The position numbers were made by a program, and so were the translations under genes. A stretch of 64,000 nt of DNA, taken from contig CANEUH010000021.1 of the NCBI GenBank assembly GCA_947441615.1, forward strand, positions 1-64,000, in the 5' to 3' direction. The notes under the pieces were generated by a model. The model was not told where the DNA came from. It saw only the letters and a program-made list of their open reading frames with translations, and made no database searches. Shown here piece after piece: positions 50,292-60,074 of the stretch; positions within the stretch are counted from its first letter, which is position 1, and every line of letters starts with the position of its first letter. This DNA is from Bacteriovoracaceae bacterium (lineage in GTDB: Bacteria > Bdellovibrionota > Bacteriovoracia > Bacteriovoracales > Bacteriovoracaceae).

Positions 50292-51146
50292 ATGAATAAT
50301 GAATACCGCGATGTTATTTCCTTTGATGGGACACTTCTTCGTTGTCTAATCAGGGAGACAGGGAGTTCTAAATGGTTGATCGTAACACATGGTCTTGGAG
50401 AGCATTTAGGTCGTCATGAACATTTACTAAAACTCTTCTCCGCTAATTACAATATTGCTATTTATGATTTACGAGGACATGGAAAGAGCGGAGGGAAAAG
50501 AGCGTGGGTTGAGGATTTTAACTTTTTTCTGAAAGATCTTCAGTCAATTATTGATTACTTTAGAAAAGAATTCAGCATGACCAACTATACTCTTTTTGGC
50601 CATTCTATGGGAGGCCTCATCACTGCCGCCTATATGCAGAATGTGGTTTCAAAAGATTTTTATCCTGAAAAAGTTTTTTTGAGTTCACCGGCCGTAGCGG
50701 GACCTGGGCTTCTGGGACAGGCCTTTAGTTTATCCCCCAAAATATTGTTTGATGTCTTGTTAAATTGCCCAACAATTCCTCTACAAGGGATCTTGGATTT
50801 AAAGCGTTTATCTCATGATAGAAGAGTTTATGAAAGCTACGTAAAGGACGAGCTCTGTCAGCTAAAAATTCATTCAAAACTTTTCTTTGAGGTCCTTAAA
50901 ACAAGCAGAGAAGTCTTTTCAAGGCCCCTAAGAATTGAGTGCCCTTTATTTGTTTCGATCGGGACTGAGGATGTATTAGTCCATCCAAAATTAGTCATCA
51001 ATTACTTCTCTAAAGTTGAAAAGAACGCGCAACTCAAGATTATTGAAGATGGTTACCATGAGCTTCATAATGAAATTGAAAAATACCGAAAGCCTTATCT
51101 TAATTTTTTAAGGCACTCCCTTACTGGTCTAACTTTTGATGAGTGA
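50292..51146 (+). CDS. Alpha/beta hydrolase (lysophospholipase/monoacylglycerol lipase-like)
   Basis: VTHGLGEHLGRHEHL, YDLRGHGKSGGKR, FGHSMGGLITAAY. Confidence 0.88.
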   Translation: MNNEYRDVISFDGTLLRCLIRETGSSKWLIVTHGLGEHLGRHEHLLKLFSANYNIAIYDLRGHGKSGGKRAWVEDFNFFLKDLQSIIDYFRKEFSMTNYTLFGHSMGGLITAAYMQNVVSKDFYPEKVFLSSPAVAGPGLLGQAFSLSPKILFDVLLNCPTIPLQGILDLKRLSHDRRVYESYVKDELCQLKIHSKLFFEVLKTSREVFSRPLRIECPLFVSIGTEDVLVHPKLVINYFSKVEKNAQLKIIEDGYHELHNEIEKYRKPYLNFLRHSLTGLTFDE

Positions 51147-52382
51147 TCTTAATCGAGCGACTCTTTCAAAAGCAGGTGGATGGGAGTGATAAAAATTAGA
51201 ATAAAATCTATCCGTAACAACAGGGCTCGCATTTTGTTGATAAAGCTTTAAAAGTCCAGAAATGAGATCTTCGGGATTTGTTTCTTTTGCTGCATATTCA
51301 TCAGCTTCAAATTCTTTTCTTCTTGATATCCAAGATCCTATTGGGGTTAACCAAAAAGTGTACATAGGGATAGCTTGCATGAAAATAAGAAATAACATTC
51401 CTGGTGAGATTGCACGCACAAAATGTCCTGAGTAGAACCAATTCTTAATTGATACTTCACCCATTAACCAAAAACCAACGAAAGAAAGGATGAGTGAAAC
51501 TATAATTGATTTTGGAATATGCTTAAGTTTCATATGCCCAAGCTCATGCGCCAGGATAGCAAAGATCTCTCTGTGGCTGAGGTCTTTTAACAGGGTATCA
51601 AAAAAAACCACTCTTTTATTTTTACCAAGACCAGTAAAATAAGCATTCCCATGGGAGCTTCTCCTTGAAGCATCCATCACAAAAACTTCTTTTGCATTAA
51701 AGCCAGCACTTTGAACCAACTGATCAATTCCTTTTTTTAATTCGTCGGAACTAAGTGGATTAAATTTATTAAAAAGAGGAGCGATAAAAGTTGGATAAAT
51801 CCAGATGAGTAAAAATTGAAAAATGGTCATGAGGCCAAAAGCGATCATCCACCAGTATCTTCCAGTCGAATCAGAAATCAGTAACATGCAGTAGAGGAGT
51901 GGTGCTCCAATTAGAAAACCTAAAATCATTCCCTTGAACCGATCGGCGATAAAGAGTTTTGGGGTCGTTCTGTTAAAACCAAATTTTTCTTCAAGAAAAA
52001 AAGTAGAATAGATAGACCAGGGAAGATTAATGAGTGTCTGAATCAAAATAAAAAGCACTAAAAAAGCCATTTCCTTTTTGAGATCTATAAATGGTGTCGC
52101 GAGATAGAGCTTTTCCAGACCTCGGAAAGGAAACCAATAAAAAAACAATACTGCTTCCCACATAAGTTTCCACTGCCCAAGTTGTAACTTGGCGGTTGCA
52201 TAATGAATCGCTTTTTGATGATCATCTATTGAAATGATTTTTTTAAATTCTTCCGGAACAGTTGATTGATTCTCATGGAGAGTAGTCAGCTGCCTTCGGT
52301 AGAGGTATACTTCAAAAAGATGATTGGTCACAATCAGGCAAAGAAAAATAACTTGAGTGTAGTAGCTAAAAAGGTTTTCCAT
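51129..52382 (-). CDS. M48-family Ste24-like endopeptidase
   Basis: ILAHELGHMKLKHIPKS (HExxH), SSHGNAYFTGLGKNKRVVFFDTLL, EFEADEYAA. Confidence 0.9.
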   Translation of the reverse strand: MENLFSYYTQVIFLCLIVTNHLFEVYLYRRQLTTLHENQSTVPEEFKKIISIDDHQKAIHYATAKLQLGQWKLMWEAVLFFYWFPFRGLEKLYLATPFIDLKKEMAFLVLFILIQTLINLPWSIYSTFFLEEKFGFNRTTPKLFIADRFKGMILGFLIGAPLLYCMLLISDSTGRYWWMIAFGLMTIFQFLLIWIYPTFIAPLFNKFNPLSSDELKKGIDQLVQSAGFNAKEVFVMDASRRSSHGNAYFTGLGKNKRVVFFDTLLKDLSHREIFAILAHELGHMKLKHIPKSIIVSLILSFVGFWLMGEVSIKNWFYSGHFVRAISPGMLFLIFMQAIPMYTFWLTPIGSWISRRKEFEADEYAAKETNPEDLISGLLKLYQQNASPVVTDRFYSNFYHSHPPAFERVARLRSLIKS

Positions 52383-52383
52383 A

Positions 52384-53142
52384 ATGGTCCTAGTTAAAAC
52401 ATTTTATGCTCATAACGAACTAAGAAATTTTAGTTACGTTATTAATGATAGTGAGAATGGTGACACATGGATCATCGATCCCTATGATGCCAATGTATTG
52501 ATGGATTATATCAAAAAAAATGGATTAGTCTTGAAAGGAATTCTCAATACTCACCAGCATCATGACCATATTCGAGGGAATCGTGAACTGATTGAGGCGT
52601 TTGGGGTTTCTGCTAGGCATTTTTTGAGTCAGCAATCAATTGATCTAGGGGATCAGCATTCGATTGAGGTCATAGACACACCAGGACATACTCAAGATCA
52701 TCAAGCGTTTATTTGGAAGCAACGAGAAAAGAACCTATCTCTCTTTTCAGGGGATTCGTTATTTAATGCAGGAGTAGGGAATTGCCATGGTGGAGGAGAT
52801 GTTTCCAAATTGTATGAATCAACCTGCCTACTAAAAGACCTGGATGATTCAACACTTCTCTATCCTGGGCACGACTATAGATTGAAAAATTTAAAATTTG
52901 CTCAATTTGTCGAACCAGAAAATAAATTAATCGCGGAAAAATTAAAAGAATTAGAGGATTATCAATCTGAAAATCTTCCTCCTGTGACTTTAGGAGAGGA
53001 AAAATTAGTGAATCCTTTTTTAAGGCTTCATTCCCTAGAAATTAGACAAAAGGTGCTTGAAGAGAAATTAGGTCTATCCGAAAAGGATACATCTGATAGA
53101 GAATTATTTAAGTATTTAAGACAGATGCGAGATCAATGGTAA
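52384..53142 (+). CDS. Hydroxyacylglutathione hydrolase-like metallo-beta-lactamase fold protein
   Basis: ILNTHQHHDHIRGNREL, DTPGHTQDHQAF, LFSGDSLFNAGVG, LYPGHDY. Confidence 0.85.
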   Translation: MVLVKTFYAHNELRNFSYVINDSENGDTWIIDPYDANVLMDYIKKNGLVLKGILNTHQHHDHIRGNRELIEAFGVSARHFLSQQSIDLGDQHSIEVIDTPGHTQDHQAFIWKQREKNLSLFSGDSLFNAGVGNCHGGGDVSKLYESTCLLKDLDDSTLLYPGHDYRLKNLKFAQFVEPENKLIAEKLKELEDYQSENLPPVTLGEEKLVNPFLRLHSLEIRQKVLEEKLGLSEKDTSDRELFKYLRQMRDQW

Positions 53143-53154
53143 AAAGGGAGATTT

Positions 53155-53790
53155 ATGGCGAAAGTAACAAAGAAAGTAGCGGCAAAGAAAATCACAAAAA
53201 AGGTTACAAAAAAAGTAGCTAAGAAGATTGTAAAGAAAGCGACTTCAAACAAAGTGGTGAAGAAAGTTACTAAAAAGGCAACCGTAAAAAAGAAACCGAT
53301 GACTAAAAAGGCAACTCCAAAAATGAGCAAACTAAAAGTGGGAGACATGGCCCCAGATTTTACACTCCAGGATCAAAACGGAAAGTCTGTTTCACTTCAT
53401 GATTTCAAGGGAAAAAATGTCGTCGTTTATTTTTACCCGAAGGCTATGACCCCTGGATGCACAGTTCAGGCATGCGAGATTAGAAATTCAGAGTCTAAAC
53501 TTAAAAATGCGAATATCGTTGTTCTAGGCATCAGCGCTGATCCAGTTAAGTCGCTAAAAAAGTTTGAGGAAAAAGAAAAGCTCAATTTTACTCTTCTTTC
53601 TGATCCTGAAAAGAAAGTCATTCAATCTTATGGATCATGGGGACTAAAAAAGTTCATGGGCCGCGAGTTTGAAGGTATTTTAAGACAAAGTTTTCTTGTC
53701 GATACTCAGGGTAAAGTTGCTCACGTGATGGAAAAGGTAGATACCAAAACCCATCATGATGACGTTTTAAATTTCTTTAAGAATCACTAA
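53155..53790 (+). CDS. Bcp-type peroxiredoxin with N-terminal Lys-rich histone-H1-like tail
   Basis: [24 protein letters not shown]...[13 protein letters not shown] followed by [51 protein letters not shown]. Confidence 0.9.
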   Translation: MAKVTKKVAAKKITKKVTKKVAKKIVKKATSNKVVKKVTKKATVKKKPMTKKATPKMSKLKVGDMAPDFTLQDQNGKSVSLHDFKGKNVVVYFYPKAMTPGCTVQACEIRNSESKLKNANIVVLGISADPVKSLKKFEEKEKLNFTLLSDPEKKVIQSYGSWGLKKFMGREFEGILRQSFLVDTQGKVAHVMEKVDTKTHHDDVLNFFKNH

Positions 53791-54100
53791 TTGTTTCTTC
53801 TATTAAGACATCCAGGCGGATTTCCGTCTGGAGTCTTTCAATTAACGCCTTTAAATTTTCTCTTGCTTCGATAGGTGACCTAACTTCAATATCGCGGTAG
53901 GCCCCTTTCAAAGATTCGTCCGCCGTGGAGTAATAACAAAGTCCTTCGTTGGATTCGAAGGTAAAATAGACGAAAAATGCATCGTCCTTGGGCACTCGCA
54001 AGAGTGTAAAGTAGAGTAGTTTTGTCTGTTGATAGGTCTGCGGCATAGATTCCTTGACTAAGAGAGATAAGGAATTAAGATATAAGATAAGGAAAGTCAA
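53777..54100 (-). CDS. Hypothetical protein
   Basis: 107 aa ORF convergent with the peroxiredoxin gene. Confidence 0.5.
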   Translation of the reverse strand: MTFLILYLNSLSLLVKESMPQTYQQTKLLYFTLLRVPKDDAFFVYFTFESNEGLCYYSTADESLKGAYRDIEVRSPIEARENLKALIERLQTEIRLDVLIEETISDS

Positions 54101-54132
54101 AAAATTTAAGAAGTTAAGTCACGGAGGACGCT

Positions 54133-54822
54133 TTGAAATATAGTTTGATACCTTTTGCGTCACTTTTATTACTAAGTTCATGCTCTTGGTTTAATGGTTT
54201 ATCGCGCTCAGGTGTGGCCAGTGATGGTGATTCAGCAAATTCAAAAACAGTTTCACGTTCTCAGTACGACCAATTGCTGGTTAAGTACGAAGAGCTTTCA
54301 AAAAAATATGAGAACCTAAAAGAAAAGCCTTCTTCTTCACAAGGTTCTTTAGCTGACGAGCTACAAAATACCCAGTCTGACAATTTTGCGCAGCCAGCAT
54401 CAAACACCGAAGCAGAAACAGTTAATGTTTTTCCAGAGTCTCAAAGTTCTCAGGCGACGCCAGAAATGAAAGTGCCTGATGATGTGAATTCTCAGCTTAG
54501 TCTATTTCGCCGGGGTCTTGCTTTAAAATCGACTAATCAGAGTGAAGCAACAAAAATTTTTCAACAACTTGAGGCTCATGGTATTGCGCCAGTTAAGGTT
54601 AGAGCAAAATATCAAATTGGATTGATGTTACTTGAAAAAGGTCAGTTTGATTTAGCTCTACAGGTCTTTGAGGATATTATTAACAAGCATTCAGAATCGG
54701 GAGTTGTACTTGATGCTCTTCAGGGTGCTGTTGTGGCATCCGATAAACTGGGTGTTGTGAACAAAAAAGATCAATATTCTTCCATGTTAAATGATGTTTT
54801 TGGATCAGGGCAGGGGATGTAG
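54133..54822 (+). CDS. Lipoprotein with TPR-like C-terminus
   Basis: Lipobox LLLLSSCSW; VKVRAKYQIGLMLLEKGQFDLALQVFEDIINKHSESGVV. Confidence 0.7.
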   Translation: MKYSLIPFASLLLLSSCSWFNGLSRSGVASDGDSANSKTVSRSQYDQLLVKYEELSKKYENLKEKPSSSQGSLADELQNTQSDNFAQPASNTEAETVNVFPESQSSQATPEMKVPDDVNSQLSLFRRGLALKSTNQSEATKIFQQLEAHGIAPVKVRAKYQIGLMLLEKGQFDLALQVFEDIINKHSESGVVLDALQGAVVASDKLGVVNKKDQYSSMLNDVFGSGQGM

Positions 54823-57113
54823 TGAGGAAAGAGACGAGAGTTCTTATTTTCTTAACTTTATTGATAGCAAACAACCCTTCGGTTATTGCTCAAAATGAAG
54901 TGACTGATAAAGATCTTCAAAAGCTTCTTGAAGCCGAAGCCTCGACTTCTGATGAAGTTTCTGAAGTTGCCAATCCTGCTAATCCTAATGAAGAAGTTAC
55001 AACTGAACCATCGACGACCTCAACTGAAACTCTAGAAACTCCTTCGGAGTCCGTATCATCAGAGACAGTTGATTTAAATAATTTAGAAGCAAGTGAAAAT
55101 GAACCAGCTTTAGAGACGGTTGAAGCGCCAGATGATTCTGCTCCAGCAATTGAGGATGAGACTCCGTCTGATGTTGTTTTTGGTGATAAAGAAGAAGGTA
55201 AGTTTGTTCCCTTAAAACCTGGTGACGACCTCGAAAGTATTAAAGCCGATATGGGCCAAGAGGGTGCTCCTACTGAAACAGCTAAAAAAGAAGAATCTCA
55301 AATTCCAAGTGTCGTGATTGAAAAGAAAAATGCAGAACCTGCTGTCTTTGATGTTGGAAGGGAAGAGAGAGAGTTACTTTCATTGGCGCAAAATATTCAG
55401 GGACAAATTACGGACCCTGAATGGAATGAGGTCGCAACTGCTACCAAGGTAGATACTTACACGGTCGCCAAAGATGATTGGCTATTCAAAATTTCGAAAC
55501 GAATTTTTGGTTCAGGTTACTACTATCCGAAAATCTGGTCTCTCAATTCTTTTATTACAAATCCGCACTTCATTGAACCTGGGATGGTCTTATCATTTAC
55601 AACTGGTAGCTCATCACAAGCCCCCGAAATCAAATTAGGTGCTTTTTCTCAAGATGAATTAGGTGCCGCTCCTGGCTCTATTGGAAATATGAATCCATCG
55701 GATTTAACAAATTTCGGGGAAGGAACGAGACCGGAGTGGTTAGATGAGAAAAAGAAACTTGAAAATCAAGGTATATACTTTCAGTACGCCTCAGAAGAAA
55801 CGATGGACGATCTTATGCAGGCGGGTGAGCAAGCTCTTAATAAAGAGTATGAAAGTTATGAGCCACCAAAATCTGATTTCGATATCATTTTACCGAGTCA
55901 ATACGATGCACTTGGTTTTGATAAGGATTCGAGAATCCTTTATTCATTTAAGGAAGGTTTCTATCTTAGTACTTTCCTTTCAACTAATATTGTTCAAGAT
56001 TTTGGTTCGATAACCAATGGACCTGATGAAAATATCTTTTTTACTAAGCTAGATACAGCTTACGTTGAGTTTGATGAAACCCTCAATGTTCTTCCTGGGG
56101 ATAAGTTTTCAGTCTACTCTTCAGGTGGTAAGGTCCGGCACAAGAACTCAGATAGAGAAGGTTATAAATATTCAATCGTTGGCCAAATAAAAGTCATCAA
56201 AAAAATTCGAAATAAATGGGAAGTTGAATTTATTGAAGTGTCTGGAACACCACAACGTGGTGATAGGATTACGGCCTATACGCCAAAGATTGATAGGATC
56301 ACACGCACATTTAATTCTCGTTTGATTGAAGCTGGTATCCTTGCCGCATATGAACCTGGTAAACAATTACTCAGTTTCGGAGACGTGCTTTATCTGGACC
56401 GAGGTCGAGCTGATGGAGTGGAGATGGGTAACGTCTTTGAAGTTTATGGATTCAAAGATAGAGCGCTCGGTAGAAATATTACGGATCAGCCAACTTATAA
56501 AATTGGTGAAGTCACTGTTATTACCATTACTGATAATTTTGCGACTGCACTAGTATCTAAATCGATCCGCGATTTTTATGTGGGAGAGATTGCTTTAACT
56601 AAGACAAAAGAAAGTCATCTACGTGAACAAAATGCAAAAATGGCTAAATCCTCAGATCAAAAAGAGATGATCGGTGGAAAATCTCTTGAAGAACTCGATG
56701 TGGAGTTGAATCTTGATAATCTTAATGACGACCTCCTTAAGCAAGCGGATAAAATACAGTTAACTGAGGATGAGCTTGCAGAGCTTGAAAGACAAGAGCG
56801 CGAAAAATCAGTGATACGTGAATCAGAGAAAGATCTTAAGGCCCTAGAACGCCTAGAGAATGAAATAGAACAGGCAGAAACGATCCTTAACGATGCTAAA
56901 TTAGATGAAGATAAGCTTCTTGAGCAACAGAACCTCAATGATATTGAGAAGAAAAATCAGGGCATTGATCAAGATTCACTAGATGAAATTGAGGAAAACC
57001 TTGGTAAGCGGTATATTGATGAGGATATTAATTCCAAAGATAATCCGTTTGGCCTAACTGAGTTTGACGTTGAAGAGATTGACGAGTTATTGAACACTGA
57101 GAAAAAAGAATAA
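54822..57113 (+). CDS. LysM-domain protein with long acidic regions
   Basis: DTYTVAKDDWLFKISKRIFGSGYYYPKIWSLNSFITNPHFIEPGMVLSF; acidic N- and C-terminal tracts. Confidence 0.75.
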   Translation: MRKETRVLIFLTLLIANNPSVIAQNEVTDKDLQKLLEAEASTSDEVSEVANPANPNEEVTTEPSTTSTETLETPSESVSSETVDLNNLEASENEPALETVEAPDDSAPAIEDETPSDVVFGDKEEGKFVPLKPGDDLESIKADMGQEGAPTETAKKEESQIPSVVIEKKNAEPAVFDVGREERELLSLAQNIQGQITDPEWNEVATATKVDTYTVAKDDWLFKISKRIFGSGYYYPKIWSLNSFITNPHFIEPGMVLSFTTGSSSQAPEIKLGAFSQDELGAAPGSIGNMNPSDLTNFGEGTRPEWLDEKKKLENQGIYFQYASEETMDDLMQAGEQALNKEYESYEPPKSDFDIILPSQYDALGFDKDSRILYSFKEGFYLSTFLSTNIVQDFGSITNGPDENIFFTKLDTAYVEFDETLNVLPGDKFSVYSSGGKVRHKNSDREGYKYSIVGQIKVIKKIRNKWEVEFIEVSGTPQRGDRITAYTPKIDRITRTFNSRLIEAGILAAYEPGKQLLSFGDVLYLDRGRADGVEMGNVFEVYGFKDRALGRNITDQPTYKIGEVTVITITDNFATALVSKSIRDFYVGEIALTKTKESHLREQNAKMAKSSDQKEMIGGKSLEELDVELNLDNLNDDLLKQADKIQLTEDELAELERQEREKSVIRESEKDLKALERLENEIEQAETILNDAKLDEDKLLEQQNLNDIEKKNQGIDQDSLDEIEENLGKRYIDEDINSKDNPFGLTEFDVEEIDELLNTEKKE

Positions 57114-57184
57114 TTGATCTTTTTCCAGGGAATCAATAGGGAAATCTGGCCAAAAACGTTTAGATTGTATAACCTCATTCATAC

Positions 57185-57261
57185 GCACCCTTAGCTCAGC
57201 TGGATAGAGTAGTTGGCTTCGAACCAATTGGTCGGGAGTTCGAATCTCTCAGGGTGCGCCA
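57185..57261 (+). tRNA. tRNA-Arg(TCG)
   Basis: GCACCCT...AGGGTGC-GCCA; anticodon stem GTTGG/CCAAT with loop CTTCGAA; T-arm GGGAGTTCGAATCTCTC. Confidence 0.93.
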
Positions 57262-57319
57262 CTTCTAATTCATGTCCGAAAAACTTCCTTCGTTAGCCCC
57301 TCAAACCTTTTCTCTGTAA
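57248..57319. repeat. Direct repeat copy A (tRNA-Arg 3' end plus ~58 bp flank), att-like
   Basis: ctcagggtgcgccacttctaattcatgtccgaaaaacttccttcgttagcccctcaaaccttttctctgtaa. Confidence 0.85.
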
Positions 57320-57416
57320 ATTAGAGGTTTTGATTTTCCTTTGCTCAATATTTTAGTTCCAATCATTCGCTCAAGAATGGGGTACTGTCTTTCCGACAGA
57401 TCAAGAGATTGCCGAG

Positions 57417-57809
57417 ATGGACAGAACCTACACCGGTCAAAAGATCATAGTGCAGAATCAATATTTTCCAAAAACAGGAAAATTTGATGAGGTATTGGCG
57501 TTAAGAATTGCCGCATCTAAGCTCCTAAAAGAGTTCGGCATGACAGCTGGTCGGGTTCTGATTACTAGGCAGACTATGGATAGGGCAAAGGGAAAACAGA
57601 AGGAAGTTGCGGCCGTTGTATGGCATTCCGAGTATAGAAACTTAGAAGCACTAAAAACAGAGCTGAACTCCTACACAGCTGAACAGGAAAGCCGGTTTCA
57701 AAAGGAAATCCTCGATAAGATGAGATTGCTTGTTGATAGATTTAAAAAACAAGAAACTACGTTGTTTTTGAATAACAGTACTCACTTAAACTACCTGGCA
57801 CCTTTTTGA
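57417..57809 (+). CDS. Hypothetical protein
   Basis: 130 aa ORF in the post-tRNA region. Confidence 0.5.
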   Translation: MDRTYTGQKIIVQNQYFPKTGKFDEVLALRIAASKLLKEFGMTAGRVLITRQTMDRAKGKQKEVAAVVWHSEYRNLEALKTELNSYTAEQESRFQKEILDKMRLLVDRFKKQETTLFLNNSTHLNYLAPF

Positions 57810-57845
57810 ACTTGTAATCTTACTTTCAAGATTTAAAATATCGAT

Positions 57846-58217
57846 ATGAATATTCCGATTTTTTCAATTTTGCTTATTGCTTTAACATCTTGTAGATCAA
57901 ATCAAGCCTCTATTCCTCCAATTGATCCATGGCATGGTCATTATGTACACGTTACAGGAAAATTTAACCTTGTTTTGGATCATTTTATGAAAGAGTCCGT
58001 GTCAGTTGATATTTTTGAAGAAGGGCAGAAGAGACCCCACAGCAGCTTTTTTGCGGAATTTAAGGGGACTGATGAAGCTATGTTTCAAGATCGGAGAGAA
58101 CCAGATTGCCGAGTTTTTTTGAAGAATGCTGATGAAGGAATTGTAGTGCGGGATCAATGTGGTGGTACAGGTGAAGCGGATGGACTGTATAAGCGCATTG
58201 GAGATTTAAAACAATGA
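57846..58217 (+). CDS. Small lipoprotein, possible immunity/inhibitor-type
   Basis: Lipobox LLIALTSCRS; FKGTDEAMFQDRREPDCRVFLKNADEGIVVRDQCGGTGEADGLYKRI; overlaps downstream start. Confidence 0.6.
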   Translation: MNIPIFSILLIALTSCRSNQASIPPIDPWHGHYVHVTGKFNLVLDHFMKESVSVDIFEEGQKRPHSSFFAEFKGTDEAMFQDRREPDCRVFLKNADEGIVVRDQCGGTGEADGLYKRIGDLKQ

Positions 58218-58912
58218 CAATTAATAATTTGAGAGGTCCATTCATTAGAATAGAAGAAAAAAATGCGCTCAGAATAATTTACTATCGAGAAGATGGATCG
58301 AGCGCAATATACATTGGTGGAAAACGTAATTGGAGAAATAATAATCCTGGCAATATTGGTTATGGAAACGGAATTTTAGTAAAGAAGTTAGGAGCTATAG
58401 GAAAGGCTGGAGGCTTTGCAGTTTTTCCCGACTACGAAACTGGAAGAAAGGCCATCTTCAGTGTTTTGAAAAAAGATGATTTCCAAGGCCGGATAGTTTC
58501 AAAAGCAATAGAAGTTTGGGCTCCAAAGGAAGATGGCAATAATACAGAATTGTATAAAAAGCAGGTTCAAGCATGGACCCAAATTGATTTAACGAGACAG
58601 GTAAGTAGTCTCACTGATGATGAAATGGAAAAATTAGTAGCTGCAATTGAGAAGAAAGAGGGAACTGGTGCAGGGAAAATAATAGAAGTCTCTTCCCCCG
58701 GTATAAAAAAGAAAATTCTTGATGTTAAGAAGAACAAAGAAAATCTCATCATTCAGTATCTCATTGAAGGTTATGGGTGGCTTCGCAAGGCTGAGGCCAT
58801 AAATCTTGTAGAAAAAGATGTTGTGGATGCGGTTATTGTAAAAAGACAAAATGGTTATATATTCCTACGCAGTAGACCGGACGCAACTAAAGTTAATAAT
58901 TTAGATAAGTGA
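58214..58912 (+). CDS. Protein with phage 'structural protein P5'-like NPGNI domain and C-terminal DUF3892-like segment
   Basis: KRNWRNNNPGNIGYGNGILVKKLGAIGKAGGFAVFPDYETGRKAIFSVL; VVDAVIVKRQNGYIFLRSRPDATKVNNLDK. Confidence 0.6.
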   Translation: MTINNLRGPFIRIEEKNALRIIYYREDGSSAIYIGGKRNWRNNNPGNIGYGNGILVKKLGAIGKAGGFAVFPDYETGRKAIFSVLKKDDFQGRIVSKAIEVWAPKEDGNNTELYKKQVQAWTQIDLTRQVSSLTDDEMEKLVAAIEKKEGTGAGKIIEVSSPGIKKKILDVKKNKENLIIQYLIEGYGWLRKAEAINLVEKDVVDAVIVKRQNGYIFLRSRPDATKVNNLDK

Positions 58913-59041
58913 TTCTTATGCCAGTATTTGGTCAAATTTGAAAAATCTCATAGAATTTGCCAACTCCATCTTTATTCAATCGATGTTTAAGCATTATTCT
59001 CCCCCCAGCTAATAGCTTAAATTTATTAACAAGTTAATGAC

Positions 59042-59074
59042 TTGATAGACATGACTAACTAGTCATGATATGAT
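59042..59074 (+). promoter_or_regulatory. Promoter/operator candidate containing perfect inverted repeat CATGACTA-ac-TAGTCATG (59050-59067)
   Basis: 8-bp perfect arms directly upstream of the NTase-like/XRE pair; TTGATA-N16-CATGAT is promoter-like. Confidence 0.5.
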
Positions 59075-59093
59075 GGTCTGGAGGAATGGCTTT

Positions 59094-59549
59094 ATGCCGA
59101 TACCTAAATTAACGTCAGATGGAGAGCTGATCCCAGGTGTTCATGAGGCAACTTTGAAAGAACTTGAAGACGAATTTGGATTATCTAGCCCCAGGAGGAT
59201 AATTCTGATGGATGGCCTTAAAGCGGCTGTTGCCAATTTTAAGTCAGCTAGAGTTTCTTCCATCTATATTGACGGGAGCTTCACCACAAATAAGCTTGAG
59301 CCTAATGACATTGATGGATGCTGGTCTGCCTTAGGAAATGTTGATCTGTCAAAGCTTGATACAGTTTTTTGGGATGCTCAAACTACAAACGAGAGAAGAT
59401 CTAATTTACAGAAGATGAAGGCAACTTACGGTTTGGACTTTTATATTGCTGAAGGAACTGAGACTGGTAGCGGCCTGAAATTTCCTGACTTCTTTCAGCA
59501 AAACAAGAATGGAAAGAAGAAAGGAATTATAAAAATTAATATTAGATGA
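59094..59549 (+). CDS. Nucleotidyltransferase-fold-like (DUF6932-like) protein, putative toxin
   Basis: IPGVHEATLKELEDEFGLSSPRR...VSSIYIDGSFTTNKLEPNDIDGCW (GSF..D.D-type NTase signature)...GLKFPDFFQQNKNGKKKGIIKI; GAGG SD. Confidence 0.7.
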   Translation: MPIPKLTSDGELIPGVHEATLKELEDEFGLSSPRRIILMDGLKAAVANFKSARVSSIYIDGSFTTNKLEPNDIDGCWSALGNVDLSKLDTVFWDAQTTNERRSNLQKMKATYGLDFYIAEGTETGSGLKFPDFFQQNKNGKKKGIIKINIR

Positions 59550-59556
59550 GGGCAAC

Positions 59557-59970
59557 ATGATCACTAGCCAAAGACAATTAAAAGTAACCCTTGAAAAGAT
59601 TGAATCTTTCAAAAGTTCTCTTCATTCAAAAATTAAAATCAAAAATCCTATTCTGGCCAAAGCCGCTCGGATTGAAACTCAAACAATGATTGAAGATCTT
59701 GAAGCACTAGTAGAAGAGTATCAAAACCTAATTGAGAACGGTTTAAATGCCATTAAAATTTCCGCACCAGAGGATTTAATGCTTTTGCCAATAAGATATA
59801 GAATTGCAAAAAGAATGACTCAGGAAAACTTCGCGAAGTCAGTAGACGTGTCTGTGCGAATGATTGCAAGATATGAGTCTGAGGAGTACAGGAATATTAC
59901 CGGTGAGACATTGCAGAAGATTCTTCATAGCATTCCTTTAAAATTCAAAGGTGAGTTAAAAGAGGCTTGA
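59557..59970 (+). CDS. XRE-type HTH protein with N-terminal helical region, putative antitoxin
   Basis: IRYRIAKRMTQENFAKSVDVSVRMIARYESEEYRNITGETLQKIL. Confidence 0.75.
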   Translation: MITSQRQLKVTLEKIESFKSSLHSKIKIKNPILAKAARIETQTMIEDLEALVEEYQNLIENGLNAIKISAPEDLMLLPIRYRIAKRMTQENFAKSVDVSVRMIARYESEEYRNITGETLQKILHSIPLKFKGELKEA

Positions 59971-60074
59971 TTCAAGCAAACAAAGGTTATACTCTTTTTC
60001 TAGTTGGCGGAAAGTTTGGCTTCCTTTGGCTTTTTAAGGCGATAAGTGCTTAAAATTCAAAGTGAATTAGAGTA

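Noticed and set aside
53133-53348. 71-aa hydrophobic Phe/Val/Thr-rich minus-strand ORF
   Set aside because: Antisense of the Lys-rich tail of the peroxiredoxin; hydrophobicity is an artefact of AAA/AAG codons.
56657-56938. 93-aa minus-strand Ser/Arg-rich ORF
   Set aside because: Shadow of the acidic LysM-protein C-terminus; composition is explained by antisense of Glu/Leu codons.
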